Source of the DNA: CAWCCP01 sp963701245
GTDB lineage: Bacteria > Patescibacteriota > Saccharimonadia > Saccharimonadales > UBA4665
Direction of reading: 5' to 3'
Assembly: GCA_963701245.1 (NCBI GenBank)
Contig: OY969576.1
Coordinates: 1,178,001-1,242,000 of the forward strand
Length of the DNA stretch: 64,000 bases
The notes below the pieces were generated by a model. It was not told where the DNA came from. It did no database searches and saw nothing but the letters and a program-made list of their open reading frames with translations. Of the stretch, positions 38,262-47,523 are shown piece after piece. How positions within the stretch are numbered: position 1 is the stretch's first letter; each line of letters starts with the position of its first letter. A program made the translations under genes and the position numbers.

Positions 38262-39125
38262 TCAGGTCGTACCCACTTTCACTTTCTTCAAACCATTAAT
38301 AATTTCCTTTAAGCGTTCATCTTTTACCGCTCGTCGAGCGCGGTTATAACTCAGATGAAGATCGGATTTTGATTCATCTGCTCGTGTGTGTGAGGCGCTC
38401 ATTGCCCGGAATCTGGAGGCATATTGAGCAAGTTTGGATTCCAAGATTAGCTGCGAGATAGCAATCTGCATCATTGATCGTTCCAGGTGTGCGGCAACCG
38501 TGTAGGCATTGGGTTCAAAGATATAGGTATCTTCACTAATAAGATCCTCAGTTCTTTCACTACTACCGATACCACGTTGCTTCACCGCCATCGACAATTC
38601 AATTCGTTTTACGTCCTGCACCATCAAAGACACATATTCCTGATAAAACATTTTAGTTGAACGATACATCTGTACTTCTCGGGTAATTGGTGTGACGTTT
38701 ATATTCTGATCTTTCGACGGTAATTTAAAGTACTTCTTATATGGGATTCCCCGCTGCGCCAGCTGCACCGCACCATGGTGACCGATGGTGATAATTTCAT
38801 TTTTCTCGGGGTTGTACTCGCTAAGCATTAGTTGGACTAGTTTTTGGTCAATATCACCACTGAAGCCACCTTCTGCAGTAATAATGATATAGAGTTCTTT
38901 ATCGATGACCTTGGCATCATTTTTTTCACGACCAAAACTAAATAGACTATCGACTCGAAGCTGCGAATATATTTGCCATAAGGCATCAAAGAATTTCGTC
39001 GATTGCAGTACCTGGTTTTTGGTTTGGGCAATACGCATACTGGCAATTCCCTCAAACACGCTGGTAAGCTCAACTAAAGTGGACATTGCGACTTCTTCTT
39101 TAGCTATCTCATTCGGTCGCTTCAT
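38262..39125 (-). CDS. atpG: F1-ATPase gamma subunit, divergent
   Basis: 287 residues, normal length for gamma. The N-terminal helix is highly changed (MKRPNEIAKEEVAMSTLVELTSVFEGIASMRIAQTKN instead of IRRRIKSVKNTQKITKAMEMVAA), but the central alpha/beta part (ELYIIITAEGGFSGDIDQKLV) and the C-terminal helix (RMSASHTRADESKSDLHLSYNRARR-like) are recognisable. The start overlaps the corrected atpA stop by ATGA (39122-39125). Gamma is the rotor shaft; the altered N-terminus is notable. Confidence 0.88.
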   Translation of the reverse strand: MKRPNEIAKEEVAMSTLVELTSVFEGIASMRIAQTKNQVLQSTKFFDALWQIYSQLRVDSLFSFGREKNDAKVIDKELYIIITAEGGFSGDIDQKLVQLMLSEYNPEKNEIITIGHHGAVQLAQRGIPYKKYFKLPSKDQNINVTPITREVQMYRSTKMFYQEYVSLMVQDVKRIELSMAVKQRGIGSSERTEDLISEDTYIFEPNAYTVAAHLERSMMQIAISQLILESKLAQYASRFRAMSASHTRADESKSDLHLSYNRARRAVKDERLKEIINGLKKVKVGTT

Positions 39126-40659
39126 TTCTTTGCCTCTGCCGGTTCTTTTTCCTTAGACACTTTTTTATCTTTGTCGTCTTTCTCTTCCGCCGCAGGAGGA
39201 GGCGGTGCTGGTGCTTCCTCTTTTTCGGTGCACCTTTAATTTCGATCATACATTGGGTTTTCAGTTGCTCTCGTACTGGTTCATATTCTTCGTCCTTGGT
39301 AATTTTGACGGCATACTCCATGACGTGCAGCTTGAGCGCGTTCAGGTCAATATCTTCCCCGTCAGGTAAATTTAAAACTAGATCAAGCATGAGTTGTTGG
39401 GCCATTAATGAAAAGGTGTCGGACGGACTTTGGGTCAATATCTCAAAAATTCGTTTGCCCGTATTTAAAGCCCGTTTTGCTTCGGCGGCCAATTCTGAAC
39501 CGAAGTGTGAAAACTCCTCGGCCTGTCGGTAATCGGCAAGAATTTTTAGTGTCTGGGCGGCTAAGGATTTCTGTCGTTTATTGTGTCCGACACCACCAGC
39601 ACGAGTCACAGATAGACCCATACTGACAGCCGGTCGGATGCCAGCCCTGAAAGTTTCCATTTCAAGAATCCACTGTCCGTCAGTGATTGACATAATGTTG
39701 GTCGGCAAGTAGGCAGTAATATCACCATTGGCCGCATGAACTACCGGTACAGTGGTTAAACATTTACCGTTACTGTCTAAACGCCCTGCCCTTTCTAGTA
39801 AGCTGGAGTGGGCATAGAACATATCACCTGGGTAGGAGTCACGACCCGGGCTGACACCCGATAACAGAGCCACTTCCCGATAAGCATGGGCATGTGAGGT
39901 AAGGTCATCATAAATAATGATTGTATCTTGGTCGCACTTTTGCCAGAGATATTCGGCCATGGCACAGGCAACGTACGGCGCGATGTAGCTCATAATTAGT
40001 GATTCAAACATCGTCGATACGACGACTATAGCCTTACTCATGCCGCCATTATCATTCAATCGAGTGAGCAGAGTATCGACATCGCTACGCCGTTTGGCAA
40101 TTAGACAATAAACCACAATTTGATTAGTATTTTTTTGGTTAATTGTCAACTGCGTGACAAGAGTACTTTTCCCTGACTTACTATCGCCTAGAAGCGCCAT
40201 ACGCTGACCTCTAACGATTGGGAATAAGGCATCAATAGCGGTCACACCGCTTTCCAACTGGTCTTCAAGTAATCGCCTTTGATAGAGCGACGGGGCAACA
40301 TTAAATACCGGCCAGACATTTTCTGCTGCGATCGGACCTTTTCCGTCAAGCGGATCACCCGTTACAGATATCACGCGACCAATAAAGTCTTTTCCGACTT
40401 TAGAAACCAGTTCCTGGTGCTGCAGTACCGCAACCATACCGATACGTAAACTTTCTGAACCAAGATGCAGAATCGTCACATAATCGGTTTGCACTTGGTG
40501 CACAAAGCCTTTACTGCCATCCTCAAACATCACAAGAGCATGCACAGCAATTGGCTGTAAGCCTCGGACTTTGACTAGAAATTTTTCAACTGCGGCTACT
40601 TCGCCGACCGGATTGCCAGATTCAACAAGCTTATCGAAGTGCTGATTCCCCGTACTCAT
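39122..40659 (-). CDS. atpA: F1-ATPase alpha subunit, one-base frameshift near the C-terminus
   Basis: The frame as read runs to 39109 with an unlikely Arg/Lys-rich tail. Adding one T at the T5 run 39221-39225 (A5 to A6 on the coding strand) gives ~512 residues. The new end is an acidic, Ala/Pro-rich tail closing EPAEAKK, with stop TGA overlapping the atpG start by ATGA. Walker A is GDSKSGKS (158-165, usual GDRQTGKT) and the Arg finger is R353 in SVTRAGG. The alpha N-terminus is shorter than usual. Non-catalytic site and finger are intact. Confidence 0.9.
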
Positions 40660-41192
40660 GCTATTGGTTCCTTGGCTGCTAAGTATTTATGAAGCAGTTC
40701 CCGTTTTTTGAGAAAATCTTTCCGCAATGAGAAGTCAAACTGCTTATTAGTACTACGGACAATACAACCCGCGCCGATGTTTGGTTGTAGACCGATCGTG
40801 AGTAGTACAACCGGATGAATTTCCCGTCTTAACCAGGTCATTAATTTCTCTATAAATACCATCGTCGGATCAGCACTGAAGCTGATGTGCAACACCGGTG
40901 CTTGATCGCGAACGGTATTGAGTAAATTAGCCAACATTCTGCGGTCTTCTTCGTTGAGAATATCCAGCTTGTTCATGTCGAGTGTGGCAGACATAAGTTG
41001 TGACGTCTTTAGTTTTTCGTATTCACCGCCACCAGTTCTGAGTTTGCCCTCCAGTATAGCGTTATCAATAGCCTCAAGTTCACGAATAAGCCGGCCCACA
41101 TCAATCGGACCAACGACTTGGATAGGTAAGCCGACTATGTGTTTCTTTTCGGCAGGAATGGCTTGCGGTTCCGATTTGGCTTTAGGCGCCAT
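40656..41192 (-). CDS. atpH: F1-ATPase delta subunit
   Basis: About 178 residues from the ATG at 41190-41192 (MAPKAKSEPQ; the frame is open to 41231). The C-terminal half matches delta: HISFSADPTMVFIEKLMTWLRREIHPVVLLTIGLQPNIGAGCIVRS. The central helical N-terminal domain is shorter than normal. Delta links the b stator to alpha. It overlaps atpF by ~11 bp and atpA by ATGA (40656-40659). Confidence 0.85.
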   Translation of the reverse strand: MAPKAKSEPQAIPAEKKHIVGLPIQVVGPIDVGRLIRELEAIDNAILEGKLRTGGGEYEKLKTSQLMSATLDMNKLDILNEEDRRMLANLLNTVRDQAPVLHISFSADPTMVFIEKLMTWLRREIHPVVLLTIGLQPNIGAGCIVRSTNKQFDFSLRKDFLKKRELLHKYLAAKEPIA

Positions 41193-41805
41193 TCTGGATA
41201 TCCTCCAGGATAGCCCGCTTATTTGCTTCAAGGTCAGATAGAATATATTCCAGTTGATCGTTCAAATCGATCTGGTTACCTATCGCCGCCAGAACATAAT
41301 GATTGACGATGTCCGTCATATTATTTTCGAATCGATCGAGAATTGTTTTCTTTTCAGCCAAAATCTCTTCTTGGACCTGTTCGCCCATGACTTTTCGCTG
41401 TTCATCGATCGCCTGGTTAGTTTTCTGAATCGAGTCTATAGCGAGCTGCTTGGCATCCATGATTGACTGTTCGTACTTATTGAACTCTTCTTGAAGTTTG
41501 TGAGTTATCTCCGTTTTCATGTACTCGTTTAGCTGCGAAGTGGTCAAACGCAAGTCTTGCTGCAGAAACATGGCGTTCTCGCCAATAATTTTCTCGAAGT
41601 GAAGTCGGCCGCGGTTACGCAGCTCTTCACGGAATTCTTCGTTAAAAACATGTTCGACGTCTTCCTGGGCGGCCTCCTCGAGAGAATCGACTCGATTCTT
41701 ACGTCCTTTACCACCGCTGCCTCCAACTTTGACCGCCAACCAGACAAAGGCAATACCGGCAGCACCAATTGCTGCCAATATGAGGAATAACCACCAGATT
41801 GTCAT
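41182..41805 (-). CDS. atpF: F-type ATPase subunit b-like stator
   Basis: 207 residues. One N-terminal membrane helix (~3-26), then a long charged coiled coil (~40-195) with Glu/Arg/Lys repeats, as in subunit b. At 207 residues it is longer than E. coli b (156). The C-terminal end is the part that binds delta. Its presence at the head of the F1 genes means the complex is membrane-tethered. Confidence 0.87.
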   Translation of the reverse strand: MTIWWLFLILAAIGAAGIAFVWLAVKVGGSGGKGRKNRVDSLEEAAQEDVEHVFNEEFREELRNRGRLHFEKIIGENAMFLQQDLRLTTSQLNEYMKTEITHKLQEEFNKYEQSIMDAKQLAIDSIQKTNQAIDEQRKVMGEQVQEEILAEKKTILDRFENNMTDIVNHYVLAAIGNQIDLNDQLEYILSDLEANKRAILEDIQNGA

Positions 41806-41903
41806 GTTTGTTTACCCACCGTTGTTTTCATTCTTCTGTTAGACCGTTATGTGAGCTTTAATTTGGACTGAACTTTTAAAGACATACTGCATCTGACGAA
41901 GCA

Positions 41904-42823
41904 TTAGAGCTTTAGTAACAAGTATACCGCAAGTACTCCGACAACAAAAATAATCAAACCGGCTATTACGGTCTCAATTAAACTTTTAATAATCGACTTC
42001 TTTGATAAGGGGTTACGACCAATCGCCTGCATACCACTGCGTACGCCGCTATACAGCATGTTCCCCGTGACCATGGCAGTTATCAGGAGCAATGCCATAC
42101 TTAAGTAGATCCGAGCCGAACTGACTGGCCGGTTAGCGACAGTATCGGCAACTTTTGATAAAAAGCCAGGTACGTAATCAGCCGCTCTGGCAAATAGTGG
42201 ATTATGTGAAATACTCAAGTCAACCGGAATTCTTCCGATGGTCACCGTTGTCGTGGTGCCGAGTGTGCTTTTTAGCTGAGTGGAGCCGAGCACGTTAGCA
42301 GTACCGTTAAACGCACCTGCAGCTTTGCCGAGCACTTCATTTTGAACGGAGTTGGCTTTCATGCCAACTCCGGCAATTGATGAGATGGTAATGTAATCAC
42401 CCACATTTATCGGCCCATTTTGATTACTGACGAGAACTTCGTAATGTCCCGACGTGGCCACTAGCACTTGTTGAGTTGTTACCTCCTGCGGCGTCAATAC
42501 AATAGTTGCATTATTTGACGGAATCACCACACCAAGCATGTCAATTATGCTTGATTGATCTAAGGGTATGACAGTATTCGGTGATTTTGACTTTAATTGC
42601 ACCATCATGCCAAGCTCTACGTCTGGTCCGGCATTGTAACTTTGGGTCACGCCGCTACTGATATTTTGGATTGATGGCGAGGTTGTACTGGATGATTTCG
42701 AGGATTTTGACGAAGACTTAGTGGTTGCAGCCATAGCCGGGCTGACAGACAGGCCGGTAAGAACCATGGTGCAAATAACGACAAGGAATACTCGGATGTT
42801 TGTTTGGACGAACGTTTTTTCAT
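41904..42823 (-). CDS. Secreted-domain protein ending in a subunit-c-like hairpin (one-base frameshift near the start)
   Basis: Read from an internal ATG at 42767 it has 287 residues, but the true start is probably the ATG at 42821-42823. Adding one T in the T6 run 42815-42820 restores a classic signal peptide (MKKTFVQTNIRVFLVV, cleavage after SPAMA) and a 306-residue protein. The extracellular part (~40-225) is beta-rich, without a known motif. The C-terminus is a two-helix hairpin with a cytoplasmic basic loop reading SGMQAIGRNP, the consensus loop of F-type c subunits. The glutamate sits ~12 residues after the Pro, not the ~18 seen in c, so ion binding is doubtful. First gene of the F1 operon. 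Confidence 0.7.
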
Positions 42824-42873
42824 GTTTTTATAGCTAAAGTATAACGCTTTTGGTTTGACCGTTAAAACTTATT

Positions 42874-44010
42874 CTACATGAGTGCACGAAGGGTCTCGAC
42901 TGTTTTGAATAGCATCGACTCTTTTGTTGATCGCCCCATCGTAAATCGCAAGCTGGCTTGGGCATTTTCTTTGGACGCGCCGATTGCCGTCAATACGTGT
43001 GAAGGTTCTTCGCTACTAGCACTGCAAGCAGAACCGGCAGCAGCAAGAATACCTTTTTCATCAAGCGCGATAAGGAGTCGTTCGTTATCTTGACCCGGAA
43101 AGGTAACGTGCACATTGCTCGGCAATCGATGCTTACGTGAACCGTTTATTACTACTGAAGGAATCGATTTTTCTAATTCGCGGAGGAACAAACTCTGCAA
43201 TGCCTTGAGTCGCTCCCCTTCTTCATGACGCATTGCCTGACTCTGTTTAAGTGCCGCAGCAAACCCTACAATTCCAGGCACATTTTCAGTTCCGTTTCTG
43301 AGGCCTCGCTCCTGGCCACCGCCTGCTATCAAAGGCACTAGACTAATGCCTCGTTTGACATACAAGGCACCGCTTTGTTTAGGGCCGTATATTTTACCTC
43401 CATTGAGGGTCATCATATCAACTCCCAACCGCGCCACATGTAAATCAAGAAAACTGGCCGCTTGACAGGCATCGGTATGCAAGTAGAGTGGCAGACCAGA
43501 CTTTCTTTCTTTTCTTATAACACTCATTAGCAGCGCTACATCATGTATCGGCTGAATGGTACCTATCTCGTTGTTGGCATACATGATACTCACGAGCACC
43601 GTCCGCTCATCAATCAACTTTCGTAAGGCATCTATATCTACAATCCCGTCTTCGTGAACTGGCACGATGCGATGATCAAATTGTTCAGCTGGTTGTAGTA
43701 CCGATTCATGCTCAATGCTACCGACGACGACATTGGCATCAGGAAAAGACCGCAGCACGCCAGTAATGGCCAGATTATTTGCTTCCGTTCCGCCAGCCGT
43801 GAATACTATCTCGTTGGCTTGACTACCTAACCAATAGGCAACATCCGCTCTGGCCTGATCAATCACTTTCCGGACCTTTAGGGCTGGCAAGTAGGTCGCT
43901 GACGGGTTATAAAAGTTTGAATGGAAGTACGGTTGCATTACCGCCAACACCGCATCATCAATCGGTGTTGCCGCAGCATGATCTAAATATATTGGTGAAG
44001 TATCGGACAT
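42874..44010 (-). CDS. Cysteine desulfurase (NifS/IscS type)
   Basis: 378 residues from ATG at 44008-44010 (an in-frame TTG at 44022 adds four residues). PLP-dependent enzyme that removes sulfur from cysteine: HAAATPID start, HTDACQA, the PLP-lysine in TLNGGKIYGPKQSG and the catalytic Cys in AGSACSASSEEPSHVL. It supplies sulfur for Fe-S assembly and for tRNA thiolation by MnmA. It is 8 bp downstream of tatD on the same strand. Confidence 0.93.
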   Translation of the reverse strand: MSDTSPIYLDHAAATPIDDAVLAVMQPYFHSNFYNPSATYLPALKVRKVIDQARADVAYWLGSQANEIVFTAGGTEANNLAITGVLRSFPDANVVVGSIEHESVLQPAEQFDHRIVPVHEDGIVDIDALRKLIDERTVLVSIMYANNEIGTIQPIHDVALLMSVIRKERKSGLPLYLHTDACQAASFLDLHVARLGVDMMTLNGGKIYGPKQSGALYVKRGISLVPLIAGGGQERGLRNGTENVPGIVGFAAALKQSQAMRHEEGERLKALQSLFLRELEKSIPSVVINGSRKHRLPSNVHVTFPGQDNERLLIALDEKGILAAAGSACSASSEEPSHVLTAIGASKENAQASLRFTMGRSTKESMLFKTVETLRALM

Positions 44011-44018
44011 GATAGAAC

Positions 44019-44833
44019 TCAAATTGAGAAAAGCGTTTGAGCATTCGCGGTGGTCTGATTCGCAATAGTAACCAGCTCTTCGCTTCTAAGGCCACTCAAG
44101 AATTCAGCAATTGTCACCACCTGCTCAGGAGTATTTACTTTACCACGAAAAGGGACCGGCGTCAAAAACGGGGCATCCGTTTCCAGTAGTAATCGGGTTA
44201 GTGGAATCTGTCTGTATACTGCACTATTCGCCTCACCCTTCGCAAACGTAGTAATCCCGTTTACCCCAATGTAAAGACCCCGCTCTAAGGCTTTTCTAAA
44301 TTGTTCAAAGAATCAGTGAAACTATGAACGACCCCACATATCCCAGTATAGCTATCAAATATTGGCCAGAAATCGTCAAAGGCTTCTCGAATATGAAAGA
44401 CAAGCGGCAGGTTATGCTTGAGTGCCAGTTCAATCTGAAATCTTAAAACAACTTCTTGGTCTTTTTTCGGCGAGTGAAGGTAAAAGTAATCCAAACCGCA
44501 CTCACCTACGGCTACGACTTTTTGCTTTCCAGCGAGTTCAGCGAATTGGCTTAGTGGCGCTTTAGTAGCCACGTACTTTGCTGCTTCATGCGGGTGCAGG
44601 CCAATACTTGCCCAGGTGTTTGGATATTTCTGCGCAACGTCAAGCGCTAAGTGACTATCCTCCAGCGTGCAGCCGACTAAAAGTAATCTAGTAACTCCCT
44701 TGCTAGCCGCCGCTTGAATGACACCACTTAAACTAAGGTTCTTTGATTTAGCCCAAAGCTCACGGGTATGTTCCTCGCCAAGAGATAATCCGATCGACTG
44801 AATGTGGCAATGAGTATCAACAAATTCAAGCAT
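44019..44833 (-). CDS. tatD: TatD-family metal-dependent nuclease, one-base frameshift
   Basis: As read, the frame stops at 44285 after SLNNLEKP. Adding one T at the T4 run 44292-44295 continues it as KALERGLYIGVNGITTFAKG and then PLTRLLLETDAPFLTPVPFRG, ending at 44019 with ~271 residues, the family length. Metal ligands are complete only after the join: HCHIQ at the start, Glu in GECGLDYFY, HIRE, and the ETDAPFL Asp. TatD proteins are 3' DNA/RNA exonucleases of repair. metG is directly upstream. Confidence 0.9.
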
Positions 44834-44836
44834 CGA

Positions 44837-46303
44837 TCAAGAATTTTTAGCTGCGGATGTCACTTTTCCAGTTTCCTCTTTCGGGAAGAGCGTACCTTCA
44901 ATCCGCTGAATAATTCCTTCATTGAAAATAGCTTTAATCTTACTGGAGGTATCCGGCATAAACGGCTCGAGCAATCGGGCTATTTGAATAAGCGTACCAG
45001 CTTGATATGCTAAAACTTCGCGCAAGTGATCCTGGTCACCTTCTTTTGCAATTACCCATGGTTTTTCTTCATCAATATATTGATTCAAGCCTCTAACTTG
45101 TTCCCAAACTAGATCAAGAGCCCGGTCAAATTTGCAGGCAGTAATAGCTTCTTCGAATTGGGCTGTATCATGCTCAGCTGCAGGAATAGTACCGATCATT
45201 CCGTCCTGGTACTTTTCGATCATAGCAACCGTTCGCTGAACCGCGTTACCAAGCTCATTGGCAAGCTCGTTATTATATGCTGCTTCTAAACGCTTCCAGC
45301 TGAAATCACCATCTTCGTAGCTTGGTATATGACGCATAAAGTAGTAACGGCAGGCATCGACGCCGTATTTATCGACAATCTCTTTGGGATGCACGACATT
45401 ACCGATCGATTTGCTCATTTTTTTACCTTCGACCGTGATAAAGCCATGGACGTAGAGTTTCTCAGGCAAGGCCACGCCGAGTCCGAGAAGTATCGCCGGC
45501 CAGATAGCGGCATGAAAGCGAATGATATCCTTACCGATAATTTGTACATTGGCTGGCCAGTACTCTTTAAACTCTTCATGTTCCGGATATCCAAGAACGG
45601 TTATATAGTTAAGCAAAGCTTCAAACCAGACATAAATGACCTGATCCGGATCATCCGGAACGGGGATACCCCAGCTAATCTTTTCTTTCGGACGACTGAT
45701 ACTAATATCCTCGAGACCACTTTTGATGACCGCCAGTATTTCATTGCGTCTGGTTTCCGGAATAACCTGGAAGGCGCCGCTTTCGATAGCCTCACCGATC
45801 TGCGGACCATACTTACTCAATTCAAAGAAGTAATTTTCCTCTTCAATCTTCTCAAAGGGACGATTATGGTTTGGGCAGATGCCGTTATTGGCACGCACTT
45901 CCGTCTCGGTAAAGAACGCTTCGTCGCCGGTACAGTACCATCCAGTGTACTTATTCTTGTAGATATCGTTCTTGAGAGCCTTCCATATCAGCTGAGCCCG
46001 TTGTTCGTGACCGGGGTCAGTCGTCCTTACGAAGCGATCGTTGCTGACATTGAGTAGTTTCCCAAGATCAACGAAGCGCTGGGAGATTTGATCGGCATAG
46101 GCCTTCGGCGAAATTCCTTGTTCGGCAGCCTTTTCGGCAATCTTACCACCATGTTCATCGGTGCCGGTACAGTAAATAACTTCATCCCCATGCTGTCTTG
46201 CCGAGCGAGCCAAGACATCACCATACAATAACTCCATAGCAAACCCGATATGTGGATCTGCGTTGACATAGGGAATAGACGTGGTTACATAAAATTTGCT
46301 CAT
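44837..46303 (-). CDS. metG: Methionyl-tRNA synthetase
   Basis: 488 residues, the short form without a C-terminal Trbp111 domain. Class I signatures are PHIGFAMELLYGDVLAR (HIGH-like) and KKMSKSIGNVVHPKE (KMSKS). The anticodon-binding helical domain follows (DFSWKRLEAAYNNELANELGN). The C-terminus ends with KEETGKVTSAAKNS. Next to tatD, as in many bacteria. Confidence 0.95.
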   Translation of the reverse strand: MSKFYVTTSIPYVNADPHIGFAMELLYGDVLARSARQHGDEVIYCTGTDEHGGKIAEKAAEQGISPKAYADQISQRFVDLGKLLNVSNDRFVRTTDPGHEQRAQLIWKALKNDIYKNKYTGWYCTGDEAFFTETEVRANNGICPNHNRPFEKIEEENYFFELSKYGPQIGEAIESGAFQVIPETRRNEILAVIKSGLEDISISRPKEKISWGIPVPDDPDQVIYVWFEALLNYITVLGYPEHEEFKEYWPANVQIIGKDIIRFHAAIWPAILLGLGVALPEKLYVHGFITVEGKKMSKSIGNVVHPKEIVDKYGVDACRYYFMRHIPSYEDGDFSWKRLEAAYNNELANELGNAVQRTVAMIEKYQDGMIGTIPAAEHDTAQFEEAITACKFDRALDLVWEQVRGLNQYIDEEKPWVIAKEGDQDHLREVLAYQAGTLIQIARLLEPFMPDTSSKIKAIFNEGIIQRIEGTLFPKEETGKVTSAAKNS

Positions 46304-46398
46304 GATAGTAGTCTACCTGTTTACAGAGAGAATTAAAAATTGTGATGACTAGACCATAGTTTTTTTAACTAGCCTCGATAAATTGCGTCGTATCGGAT

Positions 46399-46690
46399 AT
46401 GAATATAGGTATGCTTGAGGCTTTTCAGGAATTACCCACACCTAATAAGTTTATTTTTGAGACCTATCAGGGGTTCGCTGCTTACGTAAACGATTATAAG
46501 AGTTCGGATGGTGGCTATTTCGGCTACTGATTGGTCTGACCAAGGCGGTGACTCGCCAGCCATGACCATCCAGATTGCCGTTTATGAAGCACGGCGAGCG
46601 AACCCAATCTTCACTAATCAATACGACCTAGCTCAGACCGCTCTTCAAGACGTTCAAACAGACCGCCCTCGCCTTCAAATAGTGGCCTAA
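46399..46690 (+). pseudogene. Possible broken small gene
   Basis: In the ~380-bp spacer after metG, an ATG at 46399 opens 43 codons (ETYQGFAAYVNDYKSSDGGYFGY, then TGA at 46528). A second frame from ~46531 to 46690 reads ATDWSDQGGDSP... QYDLAQTALQDVQTDRP... Both look protein-like and join if one base is removed near 46528, so this may be one ~100-residue gene with a frameshift, or chance. Not recognised. It ends where the dioxygenase gene's stop begins. Confidence 0.35.
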
Positions 46691-47469
46691 AATACCGGGT
46701 TGGAATATGCTCTCCATAATAGTCTATTTTCAATTTCGGGATCTGATTGTCTTGGATCTATAAAAGCATCTTCGAGATCAGATTGATTTCGATCAATAAA
46801 GGCACCCCTGGCGTGCCCAATTTTATGATTATCAGATAGAGCTACCATACCAAGCTCGAGGAATATCGACTCCGCCGCCTTTTCATTCGCCTCATCCCAG
46901 ATAGTAATTGCTTCTAATACGTCAGGCTGATCACTGTTTAGGTTATAAAACGTTTCATCAGGAATCAGTCGCAGCAAAGGCAAACCTTGGCGATCGAAAC
47001 TTACGCTCGGTCGAATTATTCCCTGTCGCTCGCCAAAATCAATCATATCCGCCGCTCGAATATGGTGGGGTGCTGCTGGAATTTTTACCGGTTTTTCTAT
47101 AAGTAGATGCTGCATACTATCCGGTAACGATTGAAATGTTTTCCAGGCATTTACATGACGACTTACCCCACCACCATCGGCATCAGGTATTTCAGCGGCC
47201 ATCACAATGTATCTAGGCGGGATCTTGCCCCAAGCCACATCGGTATGTATTTTTAGTTTGCCGGCAGTTCCAAAAAACGATGTTGGGGCATTTGGGTCTG
47301 GACTAATAGGCATTGCTCCCGGGTAATCTCCGTGAACAGTAATATATCCCATATAGCCCGCCAGCTCTAAAACTTTTGCTTTTACCTCACTTGGGTTATC
47401 TACAAGTTCTGGAAAATGAAGTATTTGCCAACCTCGTTCTCCTAAGTCAATTGTTTGAAGTCTACTCAT
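46687..47469 (-). CDS. Fe(II)/2-oxoglutarate-dependent dioxygenase (TauD/clavaminate-synthase-like)
   Basis: 260 residues. The facial triad is visible as His75-x-Asp77 in KIHTDVAW and His219 in DNHKIGHARGAF (DN...H.R is typical of TauD/CAS-like members), with a C-terminal Arg in LLWRAY as the likely 2-oxoglutarate ligand. An internal duplication follows the last His: AFIDRNQSDLED then AFIDPRQSDPEI (223-246). Such enzymes hydroxylate or desaturate small molecules; the substrate is unknown. Divergent from a TrmB-like regulator with a palindrome between. Unusual for a genome of this kind. Confidence 0.82.
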   Translation of the reverse strand: MSRLQTIDLGERGWQILHFPELVDNPSEVKAKVLELAGYMGYITVHGDYPGAMPISPDPNAPTSFFGTAGKLKIHTDVAWGKIPPRYIVMAAEIPDADGGGVSRHVNAWKTFQSLPDSMQHLLIEKPVKIPAAPHHIRAADMIDFGERQGIIRPSVSFDRQGLPLLRLIPDETFYNLNSDQPDVLEAITIWDEANEKAAESIFLELGMVALSDNHKIGHARGAFIDRNQSDLEDAFIDPRQSDPEIENRLLWRAYSNPVF

Positions 47470-47493
47470 ACTCCTAACTTAGGCAATCATATA

Positions 47494-47517
47494 ATTTTAA
47501 CCAAATTAGGTTAAAAT
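47494..47517. promoter_or_regulatory. Palindrome in the dioxygenase/TrmB divergent promoter
   Basis: ATTTTAACC and GGTTAAAAT (47494-47502 and 47509-47517) form a perfect 9-bp inverted repeat with a 6-bp centre, located between the divergent starts at 47469 and 47524, 6 bp from the regulator start. A second short palindrome, CCTAACTTAGG, lies at 47473-47483. Likely the operator of the adjacent regulator, controlling both genes. Confidence 0.6.
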
Positions 47518-47523
47518 AAAACT

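Noticed and set aside
45329..46057. Long plus-strand frame of 242 codons
   Set aside because: It lies entirely opposite metG, which has clear synthetase motifs.
46508..46690. Stand-alone 60-residue gene from ATG 46508
   Set aside because: The preceding frame joins it better; alone it lacks a Shine-Dalgarno sequence, so I list it only as a possible broken gene.
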